Positions 8,745 to 18,442 are shown, counted from the first letter of the stretch. The stretch: 64,000 bases of DNA from Staphylococcus marylandisciuri (GCF_025519785.1 NZ_JAOPKZ010000001.1:143665-207664); one strand, 5' to 3'. Notes: a model not told the origin generated them from the sequence alone. Numbers and translations: made by a program.

Positions 8745-9947
8745 TTATTCTTTGCTACTGTTAAAAGTCTTATTGTAGATAAAGAGTAAGATCAGCAAAA
8801 TTATACCGGTAATGATAATGATGAGAACATAGGGTTCAATATGCGTATCTCCACGTATCCCAACAAGTGGCGTCACTATACCACCAAATAAATATTGCAC
8901 TAAACCAATAAGGCTTGATGCACTACCTCGCCCCTTGGTCGTTTCTGACATAGCAATGGAAAATGATAGAGTCGCAATGGCAGGTACTGGGGATACCAGT
9001 ATCGCAAAACTCATTATGAGTAACAGAACGTGCCAATGTAAGAGGAGAATCAAACTCACACAGAGAATGCCAATCATCTGCATACTTATCATTAACCTTA
9101 AAAGCGTAGACTCACTATACGATTCAACCATCTTCTGAGTAACTTGACTCATACCAATTAATGTTAAACCGACAAATGCAAAGGCTAAACTAAACTGAAA
9201 AGCAGATAAATGATATATTTCTTGGGTAATGAATGACGATGCTGAAATATAGCTAAATAGTATTACAAAAGCAAATCCTTGTATCAGCATTGGAATGAGA
9301 AATTGAGGTTTAATAAGTAAAGATTTAAAGTTTCTAAAGATGGAGCCGAGTGCAAGAACTTCTCTTTGATTAGATGATAAAGTTTCTTCTATCTTAACTA
9401 AACTTCCTACAAATAAGCTTAAACCAAAGACAGTGAGAACGATAAACACCATCTGCCAATGTGAGATCGTAATGATAATGCCTCCTATGGCAGGTGCTAT
9501 TACTGGAGCAATCCCATTTACCAACATTAACATTGCCATAAATTGAGTGAGCGCTTTACCTTGGTACATATCACTAGCTATTGATCTTGACAGTACGGCT
9601 CCTGCTCCCCCACAAAAGCCTTGAATAAATCTGAGAATGATCATCACCCAAATATGTGGAGCAAATATAATTCCTATACTCGCGATTGTAAACATTAACA
9701 TAGCTATAAGTAACGGTTTAACACGTCCATATGTATCTGATAAAGGCCCTGTAAATAAATTGCCAACCGCAAGACCAACCATGAAGAGCCCCAAAGTAAG
9801 CTGTGTATGACTTGTCGTTGTATCAAAGTCACGTTTGACTTCAGGTAACCCTGGTAGAAACATATCAATCGACATAGCTCCTATAGCTGTAAGCGCCCCT
9901 AATATAATGATAGAAACAAGGCGAATAGATTGTGTTTGATTTTCCAT
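8745..9947 (-). CDS. tcaB: TcaB, Bcr/CflA-type MFS transporter
   Basis: 400 aa, 12 predicted helices. MSIDMFLPGLPEV is the Bcr/CflA (DHA1) opening, followed by GPLSDTYGRVKPLL (motif A) and ANIFAPHIWV-type helices. Start at 9947 is chosen for the AAGGAG upstream; a longer frame to 10013 begins inside the promoter region. It follows tcaA, as in the staphylococcal tcaRAB locus linked to glycopeptide susceptibility. A terminator hairpin separates tcaA from tcaB, so tcaB probably has its own promoter. The transported substrate is not established. Confidence 0.8.
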   Translation of the reverse strand: MENQTQSIRLVSIIILGALTAIGAMSIDMFLPGLPEVKRDFDTTTSHTQLTLGLFMVGLAVGNLFTGPLSDTYGRVKPLLIAMLMFTIASIGIIFAPHIWVMIILRFIQGFCGGAGAVLSRSIASDMYQGKALTQFMAMLMLVNGIAPVIAPAIGGIIITISHWQMVFIVLTVFGLSLFVGSLVKIEETLSSNQREVLALGSIFRNFKSLLIKPQFLIPMLIQGFAFVILFSYISASSFITQEIYHLSAFQFSLAFAFVGLTLIGMSQVTQKMVESYSESTLLRLMISMQMIGILCVSLILLLHWHVLLLIMSFAILVSPVPAIATLSFSIAMSETTKGRGSASSLIGLVQYLFGGIVTPLVGIRGDTHIEPYVLIIIITGIILLILLFIYNKTFNSSKE

Positions 9948-10035
9948 ATGAACTCCTTTCCACAGTGAAATATTTATTTTAATGCTACCTAAGTAGCGCT
10001 GAAACATCAACATTAAGTATGAGTTGATACTAAAA

Positions 10036-10085
10036 AAGTGAGACTCAATTCAAGCTAGTATGTCTGCTAGGTTTGAGTCTCACTT
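10036..10085 (-). terminator. Rho-independent terminator after tcaA
   Basis: AAGTGAGACTCAA pairs with TTGAGTCTCACTT over about 24 nt. On the minus strand it ends in a T-run (CACTTTTTTAG), so it stops tcaA transcripts before tcaB. Confidence 0.8.
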
Positions 10086-10166
10086 CTTCACAATAAATTT
10101 CCAGAGTTCATTTAACTATTCACTTTAATTGTTGTCTTTAATTAGTGTAGGGTTAAAAGGCAGCAC

Positions 10167-11531
10167 TTAGTCTGAACTACTTACTATCTTTAAATCTTCC
10201 CCCTCATTATTACCTTCTAATTCATAATCCACTTTGCCATAACTACCGTCAGATTTATATTGATTCGTTGTGACGTAAAAGGTCTTTCCTTGCTTTATGA
10301 CATCTAACACTTGAGGTGTGGCTGAATGCGTATATGATTTTCGATTTACTTCATTCCGCGTTGATTTGTAGTTTGTAGTATCCTTTTTTAAATAATTTGA
10401 AACTAAGCCGAAATCATTTTGTAAGGTTGCTGAATTTAAGGCATTCGCGTAGTTGAAGAAAAAGTTAGTGAGTTTGTCTTTAAAGCTGCTCTCTTCTTTT
10501 TCTTTCTTTTCTACATATTTATTGATGTCATCTTCGTCAAACTTCAATGTCACGTTCGTCAAATCACGCATATTATCTGTTTTAACTTGAGTTGATGTGG
10601 ATTTGAATGTCTTCTTCTTAACAGCACCTTCAGCTGAAACTGTAACTTCCTTAGTCTTAGGATATGGACCATATGCCTGTCCTTTTTTATAGTCATAAGT
10701 ATGATCATTAATGTGAATGCGGATAGAGTTATGATCTAAATCCTTCGCGCCTTCAATTTTAGGCTCAATGTATGCTTCGTTAAAATCTTCATTAACATTC
10801 ACAGTTTCTGAATTGCTATCTTTGAAATTAAATTTGAGTTCTCCGGTAAACTGCCCGGTGTTTGTTTCTCTCTTCGCATCGATCGAATAATTCCCCGGGA
10901 TGAATTTACCGAGAGAGGTAGCTTTATCTTTATCAGCTTCTACCGTTTTTTGCTTATCATTAGATTTAAATTTATAAGTGGCATCCATCTTCGGTTTAAC
11001 TATCGCCTCTTTGGATGGCGCAGTAAAGTTCATATTGTCAAAGAATAGATAACGTCTACCGTTTTTAGTGATTTGTAACAGGTTATCACCATTGCGCGAT
11101 TTAACTGTATCTCTTACTCCATTACTATCATGATTTAATTGGTCTATCTTTTGATTCACCGCTTCTTTAAAACGTTTCATCCCTATTTCATTTTTTACAT
11201 ATTTTATGTAAGTCTCAGCCTGGTACCCGTCCACTTTATTATCCTTAGTACTTAATATGGTGGAAAGTTTTTGTGTATCATCATTTTCCATCGCATTGAT
11301 AAGCAAGTTACTTTGAGCTTCAGGAGAGTTAAAGTTTCTAAGTAATATGAATAGTATTATTAAAAGTACGATGATGAAAAATGCAATGCCCCAGGGCACG
11401 ATCTTACGCACCTTAATATTCGCTCTCTTACGCGATTCTACACGTGAAGCGCGTGTTATATCATAGTCGCAATGTGGACAACGTTCTTCGTCTGTCTGAC
11501 AGTGCTTTCCACAATTCGGACATTGTCGCAT
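10167..11531 (-). CDS. tcaA: TcaA, teicoplanin-resistance-associated membrane protein
   Basis: 454 aa, close to the roughly 460 aa of S. aureus TcaA. An N-terminal zinc ribbon has Cys4, Cys7, Cys18 and Cys21 (CPNC...CPHC), followed by a basic stretch and one membrane helix at about 45-64. The remaining roughly 390 residues, with repeated beta-rich modules, face the cell wall. Loss of TcaA is known to raise teicoplanin resistance in S. aureus; it interacts with wall polymers. Here it is transcribed away from mmpL and is separated from its usual partner tcaR by about 6 kb. Confidence 0.9.
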   Translation of the reverse strand: MRQCPNCGKHCQTDEERCPHCDYDITRASRVESRKRANIKVRKIVPWGIAFFIIVLLIILFILLRNFNSPEAQSNLLINAMENDDTQKLSTILSTKDNKVDGYQAETYIKYVKNEIGMKRFKEAVNQKIDQLNHDSNGVRDTVKSRNGDNLLQITKNGRRYLFFDNMNFTAPSKEAIVKPKMDATYKFKSNDKQKTVEADKDKATSLGKFIPGNYSIDAKRETNTGQFTGELKFNFKDSNSETVNVNEDFNEAYIEPKIEGAKDLDHNSIRIHINDHTYDYKKGQAYGPYPKTKEVTVSAEGAVKKKTFKSTSTQVKTDNMRDLTNVTLKFDEDDINKYVEKKEKEESSFKDKLTNFFFNYANALNSATLQNDFGLVSNYLKKDTTNYKSTRNEVNRKSYTHSATPQVLDVIKQGKTFYVTTNQYKSDGSYGKVDYELEGNNEGEDLKIVSSSD

Positions 11532-12076
11532 TTAATCACCTCTACTTCTTCCGAACACATGTCATTTCGTTATTTTAACATATAAAGTATTTAGACTTCA
11601 CGAAATAATTTAAAGCTGCGATATCTTATTAATGTTAATTAATTTTATGATTTATACTAGAAGGTTGAATGAGATATAAATATAGAAATGAATTTTACTT
11701 CTCTTAATTATCGCTACTACCCTTATTGACTATATACTTTATTATATTTAGCCTAATTTCTTTTAATAAATAAAAGTGATTATATACACCTACTCCGCTA
11801 CTACATTAGCTAACACTGTCATTATTAGAATCATTATGAGCAGTGTATTAAGAAATGAAGACCATTTTAGAGAACAGTTCAATAAACGCTCTAGACTTTT
11901 TTACTTCCTTTATTAGTTATTATAGTTATTCTTCCACTAAATTGATATACGTATTTGGACCTAGATCAATACTTCTTAACTATTGAGGTTACAACATAAA
12001 TATTCACAATTTCTTCCTCTTATGTAAGCCACCTACTTGAAGCTGGGACATAATGGTCTTTGACTAGAGAGAAAGA

Positions 12077-12127
12077 GGGAGCGGGACAGAAATCTAATTT
12101 GACTAAAAAGATTTCTGTCCCGCTCCC
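12077..12127. repeat. R1 palindrome, simple form
   Basis: Same arms as the copy at 279-329 with one loop change (TTTGACT). It is preceded by a module reading GGGACATAATGGTCTTTGAC, which recurs near other copies. Unlike most copies it lies between divergent genes. Confidence 0.9.
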
Positions 12128-12197
12128 ACTTACTTACCAACTCCTTTTAAAAACTTATACTACAACGATTAACTCTATATAAAATTTTTCCCATAAC

Positions 12198-12229
12198 TAG
12201 TTGACTCATATCAACTAAGAGAGTATATT
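12198..12229 (+). promoter_or_regulatory. mmpL promoter with palindromic operator over the -35
   Basis: TTGACT (12201-12206), 17-bp spacer and TATATT (12224-12229) form a near-consensus sigma-A promoter. TAGTTGA-N6-TCAACTA (12198-12217) is a dyad covering the -35, which points to repression by a dimeric regulator. The regulator is not identified; TcaR is one candidate. Confidence 0.65.
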
Positions 12230-12262
12230 TTAATATGTCATTAAAATTCTAAGGAGGGTAAT

Positions 12263-14764
12263 ATGAGGACAATACTGAAATTCAGATGGCTTATTTCAAT
12301 TGTCGTAATCATTGCGGTCGCATGTACTTTAATCTTTGCTCCTAATTTATCTAAACTAGCAAGTGACCAAGGTAATATCGTTCCACCAAAAGATACTACC
12401 TCTCAGCAATACAACGAAAAGCTAAAAGATGTAGGGGCTGATTCTAAAAGTATCAGTGCAGTTATTCAACTCAATGATAAACTTGATAATTCAAGTAAGA
12501 AAGACATCAAATCATATATAAATAAAATTGAAAAAATTAAAGGCGTAAAGGATACAATTTCTCCTTTCGAAAATAAAGATGTAGAGGATAAACTGGTTTC
12601 AAAAGATAAGAAGTCAGTCATGATCCCTATAGAAACCAAAGATAATAGAAGTAAAACACTTGATGCCGCTGACGACATCAAGCATTTAGATAACAACTTT
12701 AAAGGGACTTACGTTACTGGAAATGACGTTATCTTCGACGATATTAATAAAAGTGTTGACGATGGACTGAAGACGACTGAAATTGTAACATTTATTCTCA
12801 TTCTAGTTATCTTAGTCGTAGTCTTCCGTTCCGTAGTAACTCCATTCATACCGTTAGTATTAATCGGATTATCCTACGCATTCTCACAAGGGGTTCTAGC
12901 TTTACTTGTGAAGTATGCAGACTTCCCGGTATCAATCTATATTCAGCCATTCCTAGTGGCCTTACTCTTTGGTATAGGAACCGATTACTGCATTCTGTTA
13001 CTCAATCGATACAAGGAAGAGCTCGGTAAAGACCAATCAAACTTTAATGCAGTCTATCATACTTTTAAAAACGGCGGACGCACCATACTCATTTGTGCCG
13101 TTACAGTACTAGTAGGCTTTGCAGCATTATTCTTTGTGAAGTTCGAACTCTTCAGATCAGCAGTAGGTATCGCAGTTGGGGTACTCTGTATGATGATCGT
13201 ACTCTTTACTTTGTTCCCAACTCTATTAGTCTTACTTGGTGACAAAGCCTTTTGGCCAAGTAAACAAGCTAGCTCTCATAAGGATAGTGGTATTTGGGGT
13301 AAATTTGGTCAATTCACTACTACTAAACCATTTTTAGCTCTGGTAATTGTATTAATTATCATGGTACCTATCATTATGTTTACGCCTAACAATATCACTT
13401 ACGATAATACTAATGAGATAAGTGACGACTATGATTCTATTAAGGCGATTAACATCATTAAAGATAAGTTCTCAGAGGGTCAAGCTTTTCCAGTTCAAAT
13501 AGCGATTAAAGATGATCATAAACTAACAACCAATAAAGGTATTAACGACTTAGAAGCGCTTGCTCAATCACTTGAGAAAGTCAAAGGTGTAGATAAGGTT
13601 AATACTATCACCCGCCCTACAGGAGAACCGATCAAACAGTTTAAAGCAACCTATCAACTCAATGAGATGCAGAAAAAAATCACTAGTGCAAATCAAGGCT
13701 TAGGACAAGTTAATGATGGCTTGGGAGATATGAATTCTCAAGTTTCACCACTAACAGATAGCAGTAAAGTTCAAGGCCTCATGCAACAAGGCAGTCAAGC
13801 TCCCGAACAAGCTAATCAAAAAGTAACACAGCAAGCTGGCCAAATGTCAGATGGACTCAAGCGTTCTCAAAACGGTATATCACAAGTCCAAGATGGTCAG
13901 AAGAAATTACAACAACGCTTGAAAGATATGTCAAAAGCTGACAGTATAAATAAATCTGGCATGTATATTACCGATGACATGTTGAAAAACAAAAAAGTGA
14001 AAGACGCTATTGACCAATACAGCGATGGCAAAGGTAAAGTCGTGCTACTCAATGTCGAATTGTCAGACGATCCATTTTCTAAGAAAGCGATGAATACAGT
14101 CGATTCGATCCATCACACTGTAAATAATCAAGTCAAAGATACAGCATTCAAAGATAGCACAGTAGAATACGGCGGTAAATCCTCTGAAAACAATGATTTA
14201 CAAACAACGATAGATAATGATATGACTAAAGCGATTGTGCTCATTACTATCTTCTTATTCATCGTCTTACTCATCTTTGAACGTTCAATTATCATGCCGC
14301 TGTATATGATAACGTCTATATTAATTACGTATTATGCTTCTGTAGGCATTTCAAACCTCATCTTTGATAACGTATTAGGTATGGGCGGTCTGTTGCTCGT
14401 AGTGCCGTTCTTTAGCTTTGTAGTACTTATGGCTTTAGGCGTAGATTACGCCATCTTCTTGGTTAACCGATTTGGTGAAGAGGTTAAAGGCGGTAAAGAT
14501 ATTAATTCAGCATTACTTACAGCCATGCGTAAGATGGGTATCGTCATTATGACAGCATGTGTCATTCTCATCGGTACTGTGGCAGCATTGTATACTTCAG
14601 GTGCGATGACACTCATGGAAATTGCAACTGTAGTTATACTAGGCCTAATCATTTACAATATCTTTATGTTGCCGCTCTTTATACCAGCCGTAGCCAAATC
14701 ATTTGGCAAAGGTAATTGGTGGCCGTTTAAATCACCTTTTGATAAAAATAATACTCATCATTGA
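12263..14764 (+). CDS. MmpL/RND-family transporter (FarE-like)
   Basis: 833 aa with two MMPL halves. Each has a helix near its start (7-27 and about 353-373), an extracellular loop, and a bundle of five or six helices containing the conserved GTDYCILLLNRYKEE and GVDYAIFLVNRFGEE motifs (G-x-D-Y, proton relay). The second extracellular loop has an amphipathic Gln-rich coiled-coil segment at about residues 470-560. Staphylococcal MmpL proteins such as FarE export lipids or fatty acids; the FarE link is by family resemblance, and no farR-type TetR gene adjoins. Start supported by AAGGAGGGT. Confidence 0.85.
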   Translation: MRTILKFRWLISIVVIIAVACTLIFAPNLSKLASDQGNIVPPKDTTSQQYNEKLKDVGADSKSISAVIQLNDKLDNSSKKDIKSYINKIEKIKGVKDTISPFENKDVEDKLVSKDKKSVMIPIETKDNRSKTLDAADDIKHLDNNFKGTYVTGNDVIFDDINKSVDDGLKTTEIVTFILILVILVVVFRSVVTPFIPLVLIGLSYAFSQGVLALLVKYADFPVSIYIQPFLVALLFGIGTDYCILLLNRYKEELGKDQSNFNAVYHTFKNGGRTILICAVTVLVGFAALFFVKFELFRSAVGIAVGVLCMMIVLFTLFPTLLVLLGDKAFWPSKQASSHKDSGIWGKFGQFTTTKPFLALVIVLIIMVPIIMFTPNNITYDNTNEISDDYDSIKAINIIKDKFSEGQAFPVQIAIKDDHKLTTNKGINDLEALAQSLEKVKGVDKVNTITRPTGEPIKQFKATYQLNEMQKKITSANQGLGQVNDGLGDMNSQVSPLTDSSKVQGLMQQGSQAPEQANQKVTQQAGQMSDGLKRSQNGISQVQDGQKKLQQRLKDMSKADSINKSGMYITDDMLKNKKVKDAIDQYSDGKGKVVLLNVELSDDPFSKKAMNTVDSIHHTVNNQVKDTAFKDSTVEYGGKSSENNDLQTTIDNDMTKAIVLITIFLFIVLLIFERSIIMPLYMITSILITYYASVGISNLIFDNVLGMGGLLLVVPFFSFVVLMALGVDYAIFLVNRFGEEVKGGKDINSALLTAMRKMGIVIMTACVILIGTVAALYTSGAMTLMEIATVVILGLIIYNIFMLPLFIPAVAKSFGKGNWWPFKSPFDKNNTHH

Positions 14765-14813
14765 TACTAATGTTTAAGCAATAAAGATATTTATTAACTA
14801 AATGATAAACGAT

Positions 14814-14845
14814 CCCCTTTAAAGCAATGAGAGCTTTAAAGGGGG
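14814..14845 (+). terminator. Terminator-like hairpin after mmpL
   Basis: CCCCTTTAAAGC pairs with GAGCTTTAAAGGGG around a short loop, about 50 bp after the mmpL stop. The T-run after it is weak, so termination efficiency is uncertain. Confidence 0.6.
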
Positions 14846-14909
14846 TTGCTATATCTAGTGAATCCTTTGCTGTCGTTAGTCCTTTACTTGAACATCTATA
14901 ACAAACTAG

Positions 14910-14960
14910 AAAAGCACTCAGATCTTCGTTAGCTTACACGAATCATCTGAGTGCTTTTAA
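14910..14960 (-). terminator. Terminator after bioB
   Basis: AAAAGCACTCAGAT pairs with ATCTGAGTGCTTTT around 21 nt, directly downstream of bioB on the minus strand. The flanking A/T runs allow function in either direction. Confidence 0.8.
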
Positions 14961-14980
14961 TAATGATCTATTCTATGATT

Positions 14981-15982
14981 TTAAACTGTAAGGTTTTCCT
15001 TAACAGGCGTCGGCGCAGAATTATCTCTATCTATTTCGAATCCTAAATCCTCTATCATCTTAAAGTCTAACTGATTCGGCTGTCCTCCAGTAATTAAGTA
15101 ATCGCCAACAAATATGGAGTTAGCAGCTTTTAAGGCTAAAGGTTGTAACGAGCGTAAGTTAACTTCACGCCCTCCTGCTATACGTATTTCCTTCGATGGA
15201 TTAATTAGCCTAAATAACGCAATAATACGCAAGCATTTCATAGGAGTTAACTCATCCATATCACCAAACTTCGTGCCTTTAATTGGATGGAGGAAATTGA
15301 TCGGTATGCTATCCGCATCCATTTCTTTTAGCGCAAAGGCCATATCTAAAATATCCTGGTTTGATTCACCCATGCCGCAAATAACGCCTGAACAAGGTGA
15401 AATATTATTCTCCTTCATAATCTCTATCGTATTCGTTCTATCTTTATAAGTATGAGTGGAAACGACATTACCATGATAATTCTCGCTCGTGTTAATATTG
15501 TGGTTGTAACGATCCACACCTGCATCTTTAAGCTGCTTAGCTTGTTCCTCATTAGCTAGACCAAGACAAGCACAAATGCGCAATTGTGGGTGTTTAGCTT
15601 TGATTTGTTCTACAGTTTCACTTATATGAGTAACCTCTTTATTACTCGGCCCACGTCCACTCATGACGATACAATATGTTCCAATGTTATGTTCACTCGC
15701 TACATCGGCTCCATCCATAATTTCTTGTTGAGAAATAAGGCTGTAGCGTGTTTTTTGTTTCATTTCACGAGATTGTCCACAATAACCGCAGTCCTCAGGA
15801 CAAATACCACTTTTCGCATTAAGAATCATATTAAGTTTTACTTTTTTCCCATAATAGTGCTTTCTTAATTTATAAGCTTCATTAAGTAATAATAATGTAT
15901 CTATTGAATCATCTTCATAAATATTCAGGAAGTCCGCTTTAGAAATTTCTTCCCCTTGCAATATTCTTTCAGCTAGTTCCAT
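14981..15982 (-). CDS. bioB: Biotin synthase BioB
   Basis: 333 aa radical-SAM enzyme that inserts sulphur into dethiobiotin to give biotin. The cluster motif C-x3-C-x2-C is at Cys61, Cys65 and Cys68 ([13 protein letters not shown]), and YNHNINTSE and the C-terminal [11 protein letters not shown] (ligands of the second cluster region) are intact. No other bio gene adjoins, so it may rely on imported dethiobiotin or on unlinked genes. The ATG has GAGGAG upstream. A BirA-type palindrome covers its promoter, so expression should fall when biotin is ample. Confidence 0.97.
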   Translation of the reverse strand: MELAERILQGEEISKADFLNIYEDDSIDTLLLLNEAYKLRKHYYGKKVKLNMILNAKSGICPEDCGYCGQSREMKQKTRYSLISQQEIMDGADVASEHNIGTYCIVMSGRGPSNKEVTHISETVEQIKAKHPQLRICACLGLANEEQAKQLKDAGVDRYNHNINTSENYHGNVVSTHTYKDRTNTIEIMKENNISPCSGVICGMGESNQDILDMAFALKEMDADSIPINFLHPIKGTKFGDMDELTPMKCLRIIALFRLINPSKEIRIAGGREVNLRSLQPLALKAANSIFVGDYLITGGQPNQLDFKMIEDLGFEIDRDNSAPTPVKENLTV

Positions 15983-16063
15983 TAAAAAAACTCCTCATCC
16001 TTGTTTTTATAATTACCCGTTTATAACATAAGCCTACCTCTTCATCATAGCGTTTTCGCCTCA

Positions 16064-16105
16064 CAATGTAAACTTAATATATAAATATATTTACATTGTA
16101 GACAA
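16064..16105 (-). promoter_or_regulatory. BirA-type biotin operator and bioB promoter
   Basis: CAATGTAAA (16064-16072) and TTTACATTG (16090-16098) form a perfect dyad with 17 bases between, matching the long-spaced BirA operator of Firmicutes. On the minus strand TTGTCT (16105-16100), 18 bp and TATATT (16081-16076) make a promoter that the dyad overlaps. Confidence 0.8.
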
Positions 16106-16106
16106 G

Positions 16107-16290
16107 AGAGAAGCCGGGACAAAAGCATTTAGGATTTGAGCAAAACCGAACGATGAGTAAAATTGTATTCCAAATTTAGTCGACTCGTTGTCTCTGTCGA
16201 CAATCCTACTATTGGAACGCCCTTAATCGGTTTCCCAGAGTCCAGCCACTTTATGTCTAAAGCTCTAAGAGAGCCATATGTGAGCACATT
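16107..16290. repeat. Modules of the dispersed intergenic repeat family (reverse orientation)
   Basis: GCCGGGACAAAAGCATTTAG with GATTTGAGC (16114-16142) and AATCGGTTTCCCAGAG (16217-16232) match modules found near 52100-52180, 35640-35690 and 61680. Between them lies a TTGTCTCTGTCGACAATCCT segment also seen near 18205 and 57000. The rest up to 16416 shows no gene. Confidence 0.65.
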
Positions 16291-16416
16291 GGGGCATGGG
16301 ATACTGTAGTTATAGAATATTACAAGCTGACTAAGAACTACGAACTATTCCAAGTAACGAAGCAGAATATGCTTACCTTTTAAAAATAAATGTTTTCTAA
16401 TGTACATTAAAAATAG

Positions 16417-17385
16417 TTAAGGAATCAACCACATCGTTAGTAGAGTACTAAAAAATAATAGCGCAAAATATATAGTTAATAATAGACGGTATTGATACAT
16501 CAAAGCGAGAAAATCACGCTCCATCATCACATGTAAAAAGGTTAAGGGCGAGCTACTACCCAATCCTTCCATCTTCAGACCGAACTTTTGACCAAATCTA
16601 AGCGCGCGCAAGATGTGGAAATGACTTGTAATACATACTATCGTGCTCGATAACATCTGATTATCCTTTAATACTTTATATGATTGTTCTATGTTTTGGA
16701 AAGTACTTGTAGATTGTGTTTCCATTATAATAACTGTATCAGGTACACCATTTTTCACTAAGTACCGCTTCATAGCTAACGCTTCTGAAATGGGTTCATC
16801 CGCCCCTTGGCCACCGCTGACTATAATGCTTGCCCTGGGATGTTTACTCCATACTTGAATAACCTTATCTAACCTAGAAGCCAGCATAGGAGTTACCTCT
16901 TCTGTGAATATACCCGCGCCTAACACTAAGAATATTTCAGGTTCCACTAGTAACTGTCTCTTACTATAAAAAGCAGCAGTAAAGGTGACGTAACAGTTAA
17001 ATGTATATAGTGTACTTAACCCAATCAACGATAACCACATAAATATAACGTTCAGACCTATAGGCAACAAGCTGATGTATAATGTGGAAAGGGTGAATAA
17101 TACCGCCCACCCGACAATGCGATAGAGTCGTTTAACGAACTTAAGGCCGACATCACTAGTTAAGAGGTAAAGATACCTTAAATGTAATAGCACCGTTTGC
17201 AGTAGTAATAACACCAGAAAGTCAATCGGCCAAGTCTTTGTCGCCAGATGATAGAAGATAATACAGAAGCCAATAACAACTTGGAAGATATAAATATTGA
17301 TCGTTATCAATTTAGAAAAATGACAATAAATTCCTAAAAATAGGATCAAGTTGAGCAAACATAGAATGGTGGTTAACAATGTCAT
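16417..17385 (-). CDS. DUF218 (ElyC/SanA/YdcF) family membrane protein
   Basis: 322 aa. The first half has four or five membrane helices, followed by a soluble DUF218 domain from about residue 150 with FLVLGAGIF, SIIVSGGQGADEPISEA and ETQSTSTFQNIEQSYKVL, and a final membrane helix at about 300-320. DUF218 proteins of this topology (YdcF, SanA, ElyC) are linked to envelope or peptidoglycan-precursor metabolism, but no reaction is proven. Start has GAGGTG. It is divergent from tcaR, an adjacency I also recall in S. aureus. Confidence 0.8.
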   Translation of the reverse strand: MTLLTTILCLLNLILFLGIYCHFSKLITINIYIFQVVIGFCIIFYHLATKTWPIDFLVLLLLQTVLLHLRYLYLLTSDVGLKFVKRLYRIVGWAVLFTLSTLYISLLPIGLNVIFMWLSLIGLSTLYTFNCYVTFTAAFYSKRQLLVEPEIFLVLGAGIFTEEVTPMLASRLDKVIQVWSKHPRASIIVSGGQGADEPISEALAMKRYLVKNGVPDTVIIMETQSTSTFQNIEQSYKVLKDNQMLSSTIVCITSHFHILRALRFGQKFGLKMEGLGSSSPLTFLHVMMERDFLALMYQYRLLLTIYFALLFFSTLLTMWLIP

Positions 17386-17608
17386 GACAACACCTCAATC
17401 ATTATAGTCAAATTGATAGGAAACTTCTTTTGAGTTATTCGTTCGTAATTATAATAACGAAACTTTCAACATGAGTAGTTTATTGATAATATTAAATTGG
17501 TATTATCTTAACAATTAGCTATATTATAGCAGTTTCTGAGAATACATGTGATACAATTTACTAGCTTATAACTGAGTGAATATTAATAGATTGTTTAGAG
17601 GTGCTACG

Positions 17609-18064
17609 ATGGTAAAAAACTTAAGAAATCATATTGATTTTATGGGTGAATTTCTAGATGACACGAACCAATTGCTTACACAATTGCTGAAAGATATGCG
17701 TGCTTCTTGTAATATATCTAAAGAACAAGAAGACGTTATTCTTATGTTAAATAATGAAGGCGCTTTAACCCTATCTCAAATCACAGAACGTCAAGGCGTT
17801 AACAAAGCTGCAGTGAGTCGCCGAATCAAAAAGCTCATACAATCTGAATTAGTTGATTGGGGAGAAAATGATGAGAATTCAGATCAACGCTTTAAGTATA
17901 TAACTTTGACTGAAAAGGGTCATGATTACTGCGAGAAATCTAAGACTTTAATCACCGATATTGTAAGTGAAATATTAAGCGATTTAAGTGATGATGAAAT
18001 ACACCAAGCGCATACTGTATTAGAAAAAATAGATAATCGACTCAAACGTTATTTAAATAAGTAA
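17609..18064 (+). CDS. tcaR: TcaR, MarR-family regulator
   Basis: 151 aa. The sequence tracks S. epidermidis TcaR closely, including the winged-helix core ITERQGVNKAAVSRRIKKL (residues 58-76) and the opening MVKNLRNHIDFM. TcaR is a dimeric repressor of ica biofilm and tca genes in staphylococci and binds several antibiotics. The start is placed at 17609 because TTTAGAGGTG precedes it and it matches the known N-terminus; the frame stays open upstream. It is not next to tcaA here: bioB, mmpL and the DUF218 gene intervene. Confidence 0.88.
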   Translation: MVKNLRNHIDFMGEFLDDTNQLLTQLLKDMRASCNISKEQEDVILMLNNEGALTLSQITERQGVNKAAVSRRIKKLIQSELVDWGENDENSDQRFKYITLTEKGHDYCEKSKTLITDIVSEILSDLSDDEIHQAHTVLEKIDNRLKRYLNK

Positions 18065-18139
18065 AGTTGAATAATATATTTGATATGCGGAGTAAGAGCT
18101 AACCCGCTTTCCTCATATAGGGCCTTTTTAATATCGAAT

Positions 18140-18345
18140 CTAGCGGATGAGACATAAAGTTTCTGTGCTCTAAGAAACTGATTAACGGCGGACACAAAAG
18201 CAGGATTGTCGACAGACACGATCACGATTCGACAAAATGATGACCAACTATACTATTTAAGTCGCATGAACTGACCTTAGGAGATCTTGTGGTGATAGGC
18301 TGAAATGGACCCCAAAACAGCGAAATTATTGAATACGATGTATAG
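18140..18345. repeat. Dispersed repeat modules downstream of tcaR
   Basis: GAGACATAAAGTTTCTGTGC, then AAACTGATTAACGGCG and a GCAGGATTGTCGACAGA segment. This is the same module order as at 45660-45740 and 61665-61740, diverged by point changes. No gene is seen between tcaR and hrtA. Confidence 0.65.
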
Positions 18346-18353
18346 TATGTAGA

Positions 18354-18401
18354 AAAAAGCAGTAAAAGCATTTTCAATTAGAAAATACCTTACTGCTTTT
18401 T
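18354..18401. terminator. Bidirectional hairpin between tcaR and hrtA
   Basis: AAAAAGCAGTAA pairs with TTACTGCTTTTT, and the inside pairs further (ATTTTC/GAAAAT). A/T runs on both sides make a plausible terminator for both converging genes. Confidence 0.75.
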
Positions 18402-18442
18402 ATTGAGGTTGGGACATAATAGTCTTTGACTAGAGAGAAAGA

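Larger units (their letters stand above)
11532..12262. other. 730-bp AT-rich divergent intergenic region (tcaA / mmpL)
   Basis: No convincing gene on either strand. It contains the 5' regions of tcaA and mmpL, the GGGACATAATGGTCTTTGAC module (12044-12066) followed by one R1 palindrome, and the mmpL promoter. A small RNA gene could fit but I see no clear promoter-terminator pair. Confidence 0.4.

Noticed and set aside
14446..14652. Minus-strand frames within mmpL, rsp, fepC and other genes
   Set aside because: Out-of-frame shadows of real genes with no codon or start support.
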